The notes under the pieces were generated by a model. It did no database searches. It saw only the letters and a program-made list of their open reading frames with translations, and had not been told where the DNA came from. Source: Solobacterium sp. (lineage in GTDB: Bacteria > Bacillota_I > Bacilli_A > Erysipelotrichales > Erysipelotrichaceae). Taken from it: a DNA stretch of 7,806 nucleotides. Of the stretch, positions 1 through 7,747 are shown one piece after another. The position numbers and the translations under genes were made by a program. Location: assembly GCA_016284975.1 (NCBI GenBank), contig JAEEPV010000009.1:1-7806 (forward strand), written 5' to 3'. The first letter of the stretch is position 1. Each line of letters starts with the position of its first letter.

Positions 1-3000
1 TTCGACGCCTCTGCCTCGTAGATCAGCTCTCCCATCATCCGGATCAGATACTCCGATTCCACCGGCTTGGAGAGATGTGCATTCATACCTGCCTGCAGGG
101 AACGCTGTACATCTTCATCAAAGGCATTTGCCGTCAGGGCTATGATCGGGATCTGTTTTGCGTCTTTCCGGTTCAGCGCACGGATCGCAGCCGTAGCCTC
201 CAGACCGTCCATCTCCGGCATACGCACGTCCATCAGAATTGCCGAGTAGGTTCCCTCTTCACTGTTTTGGAACATCTCAAGCGCGATTCTTCCATTCTCC
301 GCATGATCAACTACGATATTTTCAAATTCCATCATATCGATCATGATCTCGGCATTGACCTGTACATCTTCTGCCAGCAGAATCCTTCTTCCGGCAAGAT
401 CTGCACGTTTCCGCTCCTGGAACAGCGTCGAGTTATTCTTATGTGCAAGTTTCTCAAATTCCTGCAGGACATTCGCGGCTGTCAGAGGCTTCATCAGGAA
501 ACCGTCTACGCTGGCACGGTCCGCTTCATCCTGAATATCATCCCAGTTAAATGCGGTAAGTACGACAACCGCACTCTCATCTTTGAACTGTTTCCGGATC
601 TCTTCCGATGTCTCAAAACCATCCATTCCCGGCATTTTCCAATCCATCAGAATAAGGTTATAAGGCTTGCCTTTGGAATGCTGCAGTTCCATCATCCGCA
701 GCGCTTCTTCACCGCTGTTACAGGTTTCCGCCCAGACTCCGACTTCGTCCAGTACCATTCGGGCATGTTCGGCCGCGATCGGATCGTCATCTACAACGAG
801 CACCTTCAAGAGACTCGGATCGATATACGTTTCCGCATCCGCTTCATCCGGAACACAGTTTCGCAGTGTGACGGATACTTCAAATTCGGTTCCAACGCCT
901 TTCTCCGATTCCACGCCGATCGAACCGTTCATCATTTCCACAATCGATTTCGTAATGGCCATGCCCAGACCGGTGCTGCCGTATTTGTTCTTACGACTGG
1001 CATCTTCCTGAGAGAACGCATCAAAGATCTTCGGAATAAACTCCGGATCCATACCAATACCGGTATCTTTGATACTGAAGCGCAGCGTCGACTGATCCTT
1101 AAACATCGCCGTCTTTTCTACGGTCAAAGTAATACTGCCGGGTGCTTCGGTGAATTTCACCGCATTGGACAGAATGTTGAGCAGCACCTGACGCAGCTTC
1201 ATATCATCACCGATATACGATTCGTCTACCTCGTTCAGAATCCGGCACTCATACGTAAGTCCCTTGTCCTCACACTGTGATGTGACCATGGTATTGATCT
1301 GTTCCAGCATGGACGTCAGGGAGAATACTTCCTTGTGCAGAATCAGACGTCCGGACTCGATCCGGCTCATATCCAGAATATCGTTGATCAGATCCAGCAG
1401 ATGGCTTGCGCTTCCGCCGATCTTCTCCAGATAATTCCGGGTCTGTTCACTGAGGTTCTCATCCCGCAGCGCCAGTTTATCGAGACCGATAATCGCATTC
1501 ATCGGTGTACGGATCTCATGGCTCATACTGGAAAGGAAGGTCGTCTTGGACTTATTCGCTTCTTCCGCAGACGTCAGTGCTTCCGCCAGAGCCTCGCTCT
1601 TCGCCATTGCTTCACGCATCTCCGCATCGACGTTTGTAATTCCGACGATGATGAAATGATCATCATCCTCCATGCGGGATACCTTCATACTGACGTATCT
1701 CGGATCTTTTTCGCCGATCTCCCGGTACGTCATAAGAAAGGTATCTTTGCGTTCCAGCATATTCATCAGTGTTCTGCGGTCCATGGCGTTCAGGAATCCT
1801 TCCCGATCTTCCGGATAGACTCTCTCGCTCAGGTCGGTAATACAGTCACTGAAGAAATGCCAGCCGCGGTGCATCTCGGAAAGCGCACTGCTTTCGTTGC
1901 CTCTGCGGTATTCAATGTACTGTTCCGTATCCAGATTCACATAGAACATATCCATATAGTCGCGGGCCAGAGTCTGTGCGATATGGGTATACATGATTCC
2001 GGCAGTGCGTGCATTCTCATAGTCTTCCTTCGTCATGGCAGTGTCATGCTGGATGCGAACCATATCCGTCACATCGCGGCAGATACCGAGAATGCAGGCT
2101 CTTCCCTCGTCATCGGTATATTTCAGTTTGGTTGTCTGGAACCGGCGCGGATTTCCTGCCGCATCCGGTACTTCTTCAATAAAGATAAACGGCTTATCCA
2201 TGGAAAGCGCCATCTGGTCATCTTTCACAAAATGCGAAGCTGTTTCCGCATCAAAGATTTCCGCATCGGTGAGTCCCACGACTCCCTCCGGTGTCTTCTT
2301 ATGCGCATATTCCGCAAATGCCTGGTTGCACACAAGATATTTTCCGGTTGCCGCATCTTTGGTAAAGGCAAGTCCCGGCATATTCTCAAGAAGCGACGAA
2401 ATCGTCTTCCGCATCTCTGCAATCTTCTTTGCCGCTTCTGCCTCTTCTTCCGCTTCACTCAGCTGTGCACCAAGCTTCTGATTATCCCTGTAGTTATTCA
2501 GCATCATTATGATGACCAGCAGGAACAGTCCCATCGAAACCGCGATATACATCGTATTGACCCGGCTGATATCCTTCGCCTGTTCTTCCAGATAGGAAAT
2601 GCGTTCTTCCCGGATGACTTCATTCGTATCATCTACAGGATGCGTCTCATGATATTCAAAAATATTATGAACTGCTTCATTGGCCGCATTTTCTGTCGCT
2701 CTGGAAACCCACATCATGGAAGCGAACAGAATCAGAATCAGAAGAATGATCCACACGATCACGCTCTGACCGTAATCCCGGTTGTGGTCAGCCCGTACCA
2801 GCATGCGGAAATATACAAGGCCCAGAAGTGACCAGACGATGAACAGAATATAGGATTCCGTTTCCATTGCCTGAAACGGCAGAAGACCCGGTATCAGCAG
2901 CAGCAATGCGATCACGAAGATCAAAATCATTCCGACGACACCGGTAACGGTTTCCGTCTTTCTTCCTTCCTTCCTGGCAAGACGCCATACCGAATATGAG

Positions 3001-4217
3001 ATCAGACCATAAATAATCGTTGCGCCAAGGGTTGTGACATCGACGATCCAGCTGATTGCCGTTCTTCCCAGAAATGGAATGAATATCGAAAGAATGACGA
3101 CCGCCGTGATTGCTTTATACGGAATACCGCGCTCATTCAGCTGTGCCAGTGAAGGATGTACTTCCCCGCCTCTTCCCGCCGCATACAGAAGACGGCTCAG
3201 GGCAAGCAGATTGCCGATGAGACTTGTCAGGATTACCGCGAACAGCGATAACATCAATACCGTAATACCGGTCTGACCAAGGTAATAGTTTGCGGCATAG
3301 AACGCCGGAACCGCCTTGATTCCCTCCAGGTTTCCCATATCTCGGATATATGCCAGCCAGCTCTGATATTCCGGCGGATAGGCCGAAACCGACAACAGGG
3401 TCACAAAGAGATACAGCAGGGTCGTAACCAGTACAGATGAGATCAGGATGCCGCGTACTTTCCGAACCGGGAAATCGTATTCTTCCGAGAAGTGCGAAAT
3501 GTTTTCAAAACCGATAAACGCCCATGGCGAAATCGCCGCGATCCGGATGATCTGCGCAAAGGAGCTCGAACCTTCCAGATAAAGCGGAGAATACCGGAAC
3601 GAAGGGTCATGCCGGAAAATCGCGATCAGAGCACAGACCGTAAAGCCGATCGCAAATGTCAAAGCCGCAATCGTCATGATCTTTCCGGGCATTCGTGAAC
3701 TCTTTGCACAGAGAAAACCGATAAGCGCGATGGCACACATGGACAGCAGTGCTTCTCCCATCCACACCTGGTAGCCGAAGATCTTATACTGAAAGCCAAA
3801 CTGGAACGTATTTCCAAGGAAGAACCGCGCAAACAGCGGAAGCGATGTCATATTGGCCCATAGGATGGCCAGATACGTCAGCAGAACAAACCAGAACGCA
3901 AGAAAACCGAAGTCCTTTCCGGTGACTTTTTTTCCAAAGGAATAGATGCCTCCCGCATCCGGTGCCTCCTGAATCATGTACTGCAGGTTCCATGCGATTA
4001 CCAGGATGCCCGCCATGCCAATCAGAAGACCAAACACCGTGCCAAGCACGCCGGACTTCTGCAGGTAGGTATTGCAGGTCACGATGAATGAACCCCAGCC
4101 GATACTCGTACCGATGGAGAACGCCCAAATGCCAAGCGGCGTAAACCCGGCCCGCAATCCGCCGGAAGGCTGACCCTGTTTGGTTTCTGTAGGAATCGTT
4201 ATCTTCTTCTCTGTCAT
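1..4217 (-). CDS. APC-family amino-acid permease fused to PAS hybrid histidine kinase with two receivers (C-terminus cut by window edge)
   Basis: One open frame of at least 1405 residues, starting at ATG 4217-4215. Residues 27-475 form a 12-helix APC (LeuT-fold) permease: the TM1 unwound motif IGTSIGWG lies at 35-42 and the TM6 motif SPWAFIGFEN at 230-239. TM13 (487-504), an acidic outside loop (507-554) and TM14 (556-574) follow, then a coiled coil (580-605), a PAS domain (606-722) and a second PAS-like domain (740-866). The kinase core has the H-box SHEIRTPM with phospho-acceptor H900, N-box N1014/N1018, G1 box DTGIG 1051-1055 and G2 box GSTGLGM 1080-1086. Receiver 1 has D1143-D1145, D1192, T1221 and K1243. 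Receiver 2 has E1283/D1284, D1330, T1362 and K1384. All catalytic residues are present. It probably senses or transports an amino acid and signals by His-Asp phosphorelay from the membrane. The precedent for a transporter-kinase is Pseudomonas CbrA, which uses an SLC5 transporter instead. No Hpt or DNA-binding domain is seen; either could lie past the edge. Substrate unknown. Confidence 0.93.
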   Translation of the reverse strand, partial: MTEKKITIPTETKQGQPSGGLRAGFTPLGIWAFSIGTSIGWGSFIVTCNTYLQKSGVLGTVFGLLIGMAGILVIAWNLQYMIQEAPDAGGIYSFGKKVTGKDFGFLAFWFVLLTYLAILWANMTSLPLFARFFLGNTFQFGFQYKIFGYQVWMGEALLSMCAIALIGFLCAKSSRMPGKIMTIAALTFAIGFTVCALIAIFRHDPSFRYSPLYLEGSSSFAQIIRIAAISPWAFIGFENISHFSEEYDFPVRKVRGILISSVLVTTLLYLFVTLLSVSAYPPEYQSWLAYIRDMGNLEGIKAVPAFYAANYYLGQTGITVLMLSLFAVILTSLIGNLLALSRLLYAAGRGGEVHPSLAQLNERGIPYKAITAVVILSIFIPFLGRTAISWIVDVTTLGATIIYGLISYSVWRLARKEGRKTETVTGVVGMILIFVIALLLLIPGLLPFQAMETESYILFIVWSLLGLVYFRMLVRADHNRDYGQSVIVWIILLILILFASMMWVSRATENAANEAVHNIFEYHETHPVDDTNEVIREERISYLEEQAKDISRVNTMYIAVSMGLFLLVIIMMLNNYRDNQKLGAQLSEAEEEAEAAKKIAEMRKTISSLLENMPGLAFTKDAATGKYLVCNQAFAEYAHKKTPEGVVGLTDAEIFDAETASHFVKDDQMALSMDKPFIFIEEVPDAAGNPRRFQTTKLKYTDDEGRACILGICRDVTDMVRIQHDTAMTKEDYENARTAGIMYTHIAQTLARDYMDMFYVNLDTEQYIEYRRGNESSALSEMHRGWHFFSDCITDLSERVYPEDREGFLNAMDRRTLMNMLERKDTFLMTYREIGEKDPRYVSMKVSRMEDDDHFIIVGITNVDAEMREAMAKSEALAEALTSAEEANKSKTTFLSSMSHEIRTPMNAIIGLDKLALRDENLSEQTRNYLEKIGGSASHLLDLINDILDMSRIESGRLILHKEVFSLTSMLEQINTMVTSQCEDKGLTYECRILNEVDESYIGDDMKLRQVLLNILSNAVKFTEAPGSITLTVEKTAMFKDQSTLRFSIKDTGIGMDPEFIPKIFDAFSQEDASRKNKYGSTGLGMAITKSIVEMMNGSIGVESEKGVGTEFEVSVTLRNCVPDEADAETYIDPSLLKVLVVDDDPIAAEHARMVLDEVGVWAETCNSGEEALRMMELQHSKGKPYNLILMDWKMPGMDGFETSEEIRKQFKDESAVVVLTAFNWDDIQDEADRASVDGFLMKPLTAANVLQEFEKLAHKNNSTLFQERKRADLAGRRILLAEDVQVNAEIMIDMMEFENIVVDHAENGRIALEMFQNSEEGTYSAILMDVRMPEMDGLEATAAIRALNRKDAKQIPIIALTANAFDEDVQRSLQAGMNAHLSKPVESEYLIRMMGELIYEAEAS
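1614..2423 (-). repeat. Paralogous PAS sensor cassette, copy 2 (inside the permease-kinase)
   Basis: Encodes residues 599-868 of the permease-kinase, immediately after its last membrane helix and coiled coil and immediately before the dimerisation helix carrying H900. It is co-linear and gap-free with copy 1. The second half (PAS-like 2) has diverged more than the first. The position matches copy 1: both follow a membrane helix and an Ala/Glu-rich coiled coil, so the duplicated piece acts as a transmembrane-to-output relay module. Confidence 0.9.
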
Positions 4218-4222
4218 ATAAA

Positions 4223-4228
4223 CCTTCT
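4223..4228 (-). promoter_or_regulatory. Ribosome binding site of the permease-kinase gene, in the 33-base gap between the genes
   Basis: The coding strand reads AGAAGG, five bases before ATG at 4217. The whole spacer (4218-4250) holds nothing else: no terminator stem and no promoter pair, which supports co-transcription with the upstream cyclase gene. The site is weaker than that of the first gene, so the two proteins may be made in unequal amounts. Confidence 0.75.
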
Positions 4229-4250
4229 TCTGCGTTTCTTCCGATCTCTT

Positions 4251-7200
4251 TTATACGGATCCGCAGTTCTTTCCTGTTTTCAGATCATTCTTATTGTCAT
4301 ACATATTCTGATCTGCACGTTCAAATACCGGTGCGACACAGTCATCACCATTATATCTGGACATACCGCAGGCAATCACAACACCGCCGTTCTTCTGCGC
4401 TTCGATGTTATGTTCATTTACCTGTGTGATCAGCTGATCGATGTTCTGATAATCCGTGCCCTGTACGATGACCGTAAATTCGTCTCCGCCGATCCGGAAC
4501 ACCGGGCTGTGATTGAAGACATCACAGATGACCTTGCAGGCATTGCGGATCCATTGATCTCCGGCACTGTGCCCTTCGGTATCGTTGATCCGCTTCAGAT
4601 CGTTGACATCGAGTATGACAATTGCAAACTCCGGTGACATTTGCCGTTCAATCTGTTCATTCAGACGTTCCTCCGCCATGAGATATGCATGCCGGTTCTT
4701 GACTCCGGTCAGTCCGTCAATATTCGCCTCGATCCGGGCCCTGGACAGATTCTGTACGTACTGCTCCTCCTGCCGTACCTGGGCATCGATATCCGAGATT
4801 CCGACAACCAGACGAGGCCCTTCTTTTTCCTCTACCATGGCGGCCTTAAGCTGTACATAAATTGGTTTCTTTTCGATGATGATGCGATAGCTCAGCGTAA
4901 AAATACCCGCGCGTTTGATTTCCGCCATGATGTTCTCTTCGGTAAAGGCAGAAAGGAAACGGTTCAGATCTTCCGGATAGATTACTCTGCGGGCCGATTC
5001 CCGGGTAGCCGCAAAGAATCCTCTTCCTTCCTTCTTCTCCATCAGGGTTTCATATTGGGTTGTTGAACTGAATTCCCGGTACCAGCCACTTCCTGGTTCA
5101 ACAACATAAATACAGAGGAAGTCACCGGTAAGTGCACTGAGCCGGTTGTAGGCAATCTGTTCTTCCTTCAGCCGCTCCGCTAACTGACGCTGCTTCATCT
5201 GATCATTGATATCAGAGATACCGATGACGATGAACCGGTCATCATCTTCCATCCGGGAAACCCGCAGACTGACAAAACGCAGTTCGTTCTCAAGCATCAT
5301 CCGGAAGGTCAGGATAACAATTTCATCCTGATCCAGAGCCGCGATCAGATTTTTTCGATTCATCGCTTTTTCCAGAGCAGCCTGATCATCCTGATAAATA
5401 TTGTTTTTGATGTAATCCCTGCATACCTCAAAGAAGTGAAAACCGCGCCGTTGTTCCGTGAGCGTTCCGTCCTCCTCGGTACGGTATTCAATGAACTCTT
5501 CACTGTCGAGGTTGGTGTAATAAAGATATTTAAATCCGCGTGCCAGGGCCTGAGCAATATGCGTATAGATGATACCGGTGCTTCTGGCGTTTTCATAGGC
5601 CTCCCTGGTTGTCGCGTTTTCACGCTGGATTCTTACCATATCGGTAACGTCCTGACAGAAACCCAGTACACACTTTTTCCCCTCATCATTGGTATATTTC
5701 AGCTTGGTCGTCTGAAGCTGCCGCTGGTTGCCGGCCGCATCCTGTACATCCTCAAAGAAGATATATGGCTCATCCATGGAGAGGGCCACCTGGTCTTCCT
5801 CGACAAAATGCTCTGCCGTCTTCTTATCAAACAGCTCCGCATCGGTTAATCCGATCACACTCTGCGGTGACCTTCTGTGCGCATATTCCGCAAATGCCTG
5901 ATTGCAGGCAAGATAAACGCCGGTCCTGGCATCCTTGGTAAAAGTCATGCCAGGAATGTTATCAAGAAGTGATGAGATCGACTCTTTCAGTTCTGCGATC
6001 TTGGCCGCTTCTTCCAGCATCCGCTCCTGTTCATTCGCTGTCCGCTCTGCCTGCAGTTTCTGATACAACAGAACAAGGATCGTGATAAACACAGCAGAGA
6101 TTACGGCAAGCACCCAGATCCAGTTATCTCTCAGGAACTCGCCAAGCGAAACCTTCTGATTTGTATTCATGTACGACGCAAGTGCGGAATCCATATCCTC
6201 GTTCTGCGTCATGACAACTGTTTTGTTCAGAATGAAATACAGCTCCCGGTTGTCCTTGTTTACCGCAAAGGAAAACGGAATGGATTCTCCGGTCGGAGCC
6301 GAGTAGAGCGTGCTTTTCTCCATCCGTTCTTCTGCGTCGGAGATCCGGTAATTACTGACAAGAACACAGTCCGCATCTTTCGAAGCGACCATTTCAAACC
6401 CTTCGGCATTATTCTTACAGGTCACGATCGAGCTTGCAGGATAAAACTCCATGATGAATGTTTTCGTATTAACATCCCCGGCGTTGACCGCAAAGACCAG
6501 CTCGCTCTCCGAAGAAAGTGCCCGCTCATCATCCACACTCATGACCGCATTTACTTCGGTTCGCATTGCCGGACTGGTAAGCCTTATACCCATTTCATCG
6601 GAATCATAAGAACTCATATATACCGGGAAAACACAGTCGATCTTTCCGGCTCTCATAGCTTCCAGTGCCGTTTCGGTCGAAGCATACGGAATCGCCTCAA
6701 ACTGAATATCCGAATTCACCAGGGTGTTTACGGCATGGGCAAGATAGTCTTTCAGTGCGCCGGTCATCTCTCCGGTTTCCCTGTCCGTCTCACAGAACGG
6801 AAGAAAGTCCTTCCGGTAGCCTACCCGGATCACACCATGCTCCTTTAACCAGTCTTCCTGGCTTGCGGTCAGGAAGACATTTGTCTTGGTTGTATTGAGC
6901 TGTTCATCCGATAAACGCGCATTGAAATACGGATCTTCAGCCTGAATCGCCGCCAGAGCATAATTCAGTTCTGCCAGAATATCCGGCCGGTTCTTATTGA
7001 CCGCATAGTAGTAATCCGAAGAGCCTATTCTGCAGGCAGGGACTATTTTTCCTTTCGCACCAAAGGTATTCGTCGAGGCATAACCGTCGATTTCCCCCGT
7101 ATCAATCATGCCCATGGACGCTTCTTCTTCATCCACCAGAGGAACGATTTCAACATTCAGGTTGTTCTTTTCGATCCAGTCTGCCAGAAAGCCTTCCTGA

Positions 7201-7658
7201 ACACTGCCTTTGTTTACACCGATCTTCGTTCCGTTAAACGTACTCAGATCTTCTGCGGTGATCGTCCGGTTATCCGCATCGATATAGATGTAATAGGATT
7301 CCGTTCCCATAGGCAGATCCGGAAACAGCATGGATTCGGTGCGTTCTTCCGTATAGGAAACGTCACTCAGCATATCGATCTCGCCCGCCATCAGCTTCTG
7401 AAACAGATTCGGCCAGCTGTCTTCGACATATTCATAGGTCCATCCGGTATAGGCAGAGATCTTATGCTGGTATTCATAGTCAATGCCGCACCTTCTGCCG
7501 AAGGAATCTCGGTAACAGAACGTAGACTCAAACCAGCCGATCCGGATAACCTTCGTCTTTTCTTCCGCATGCGCTTTGATCGGAAGGGAAATCGTGACTG
7601 AACACGCAAAAAACAGGAACAGTAGAATCAGCTGTTTCAATTGCTTCTGTGCTCTCAC
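4251..7658 (-). CDS. Membrane diguanylate cyclase with tandem extracytoplasmic solute-binding domains, three PAS-like domains and GGDEF
   Basis: Complete 1135-residue protein predicted to make cyclic di-GMP from two GTP. GTG start 7658-7656, chosen for its strong ribosome site; stop TAA 4253-4251. A signal peptide (hydrophobic 10-27, likely cleavage after AHA at 29-31) leads to two SBP_bac_3-like domains at about 36-258 and 274-500. One membrane helix (513-532) and a coiled coil (533-553) connect to PAS1 (554-680), PAS2 (694-820) and PAS3 (836-962). The GGDEF domain starts with DGLTG at 981-985, has metal-site D1017 and an intact GGDEF signature at 1057-1061. The RxxD inhibitory site expected just before the signature is replaced by FNHS, so product inhibition is probably absent. 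SBP1 keeps R106 in a TEER motif, where HisJ-type proteins bind the amino-acid carboxylate; SBP2 lacks it. The closest known design is Vibrio CdgH (tandem binding domains plus GGDEF); BvgS has a similar input with a kinase output. First gene of a likely operon with the permease-kinase. The ligand is an inference. Confidence 0.95.
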   Translation of the reverse strand: MRAQKQLKQLILLFLFFACSVTISLPIKAHAEEKTKVIRIGWFESTFCYRDSFGRRCGIDYEYQHKISAYTGWTYEYVEDSWPNLFQKLMAGEIDMLSDVSYTEERTESMLFPDLPMGTESYYIYIDADNRTITAEDLSTFNGTKIGVNKGSVQEGFLADWIEKNNLNVEIVPLVDEEEASMGMIDTGEIDGYASTNTFGAKGKIVPACRIGSSDYYYAVNKNRPDILAELNYALAAIQAEDPYFNARLSDEQLNTTKTNVFLTASQEDWLKEHGVIRVGYRKDFLPFCETDRETGEMTGALKDYLAHAVNTLVNSDIQFEAIPYASTETALEAMRAGKIDCVFPVYMSSYDSDEMGIRLTSPAMRTEVNAVMSVDDERALSSESELVFAVNAGDVNTKTFIMEFYPASSIVTCKNNAEGFEMVASKDADCVLVSNYRISDAEERMEKSTLYSAPTGESIPFSFAVNKDNRELYFILNKTVVMTQNEDMDSALASYMNTNQKVSLGEFLRDNWIWVLAVISAVFITILVLLYQKLQAERTANEQERMLEEAAKIAELKESISSLLDNIPGMTFTKDARTGVYLACNQAFAEYAHRRSPQSVIGLTDAELFDKKTAEHFVEEDQVALSMDEPYIFFEDVQDAAGNQRQLQTTKLKYTNDEGKKCVLGFCQDVTDMVRIQRENATTREAYENARSTGIIYTHIAQALARGFKYLYYTNLDSEEFIEYRTEEDGTLTEQRRGFHFFEVCRDYIKNNIYQDDQAALEKAMNRKNLIAALDQDEIVILTFRMMLENELRFVSLRVSRMEDDDRFIVIGISDINDQMKQRQLAERLKEEQIAYNRLSALTGDFLCIYVVEPGSGWYREFSSTTQYETLMEKKEGRGFFAATRESARRVIYPEDLNRFLSAFTEENIMAEIKRAGIFTLSYRIIIEKKPIYVQLKAAMVEEKEGPRLVVGISDIDAQVRQEEQYVQNLSRARIEANIDGLTGVKNRHAYLMAEERLNEQIERQMSPEFAIVILDVNDLKRINDTEGHSAGDQWIRNACKVICDVFNHSPVFRIGGDEFTVIVQGTDYQNIDQLITQVNEHNIEAQKNGGVVIACGMSRYNGDDCVAPVFERADQNMYDNKNDLKTGKNCGSV
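5190..5999 (-). repeat. Paralogous PAS sensor cassette, copy 1 (inside the diguanylate cyclase)
   Basis: Encodes residues 554-823 of the cyclase: PAS1 plus PAS2. It aligns without any gap to residues 599-868 of the permease-kinase. By hand count 84 of 118 residues from ISSLL to MVRIQ are identical. DNA similarity is also visible, including an identical 23-base run at 5878-5900, matching 2302-2324. Shared landmarks are CNQAFAEYAH, QTTKLKYT, DVTDMVRIQ and VSRMEDDD. It is in direct orientation relative to copy 2. Confidence 0.9.
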
Positions 7659-7664
7659 AAAGGC

Positions 7665-7672
7665 TCACCTCC
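7665..7672 (-). promoter_or_regulatory. Strong ribosome binding site of the diguanylate cyclase gene
   Basis: On the coding strand this reads GGAGGTGA, an excellent anti-Shine-Dalgarno match, followed by six bases (GCCTTT) and then GTG at 7658. This site decides the GTG start: the signal peptide begins exactly there with a basic stretch and a hydrophobic core, and no competing ATG lies between. Confidence 0.9.
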
Positions 7673-7688
7673 GAATCTGTTTTTTCGG
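7671..7688 (-). promoter_or_regulatory. Small inverted repeat overlapping the first ribosome binding site
   Basis: CCGAA pairs with TTCGG (7684-7688 and 7671-7675) around an 8-base loop. The 3' arm includes the first two G residues of GGAGGTGA, so a folded leader would partly cover the ribosome site. Five base pairs is a weak stem and may be chance. Confidence 0.3.
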
Positions 7689-7738
7689 GTTCCTCTAATG
7701 CGCTATAAAAAATTTATAAATAATAAATGTCTTTTTTA

Positions 7739-7747
7739 ATTCTAGCA
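7739..7747 (-). promoter_or_regulatory. Candidate extended -10 promoter of the operon
   Basis: The coding strand reads TGCTAGAAT: an extended TG, then TAGAAT, one mismatch from the sigma-A consensus TATAAT. At 16-18 bases upstream there is no good TTGACA hexamer, so recognition would rest on the extended -10. It would start transcription near 7732 and give a leader of roughly 75 bases. It lies in a very AT-rich stretch, which raises the chance of a random match. Confidence 0.45.

Noticed and set aside
2490..2830. Possible split into a separate permease gene and a separate kinase gene
   Set aside because: Codon-by-codon reading shows no stop or frame change through the junction. Internal ATG codons such as M556 have no ribosome site at a usable distance (nearest AAGGA-like run about 19 bases away).
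75..2831. Long plus-strand open frames (75-1280 and 1335-2831) opposite the permease-kinase gene
   Set aside because: They lie codon-on-codon opposite the real gene. The sense gene rarely uses TTA, CTA and TCA, which keeps the opposite frame open by chance. The translations are rich in His, Arg, Ile and Phe and have no recognisable domain, while the sense frame has full motif sets.
4410..5849. Plus-strand frames opposite the cyclase (for example 4641-5066 and 5436-5849)
   Set aside because: Same antisense effect; no ribosome sites or domains, and the minus-strand frame encodes intact GGDEF and PAS domains.
7599..7610. Possible lipoprotein cysteine (C19 of the cyclase)
   Set aside because: The preceding residues are FFA, which do not match a lipobox; a standard signal peptidase site AHA at 29-31 fits better.
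7659..7740. c-di-GMP or amino-acid riboswitch in the leader
   Set aside because: The leader is short and AT-rich, with only one 5-bp stem; no conserved aptamer core could be recognised.
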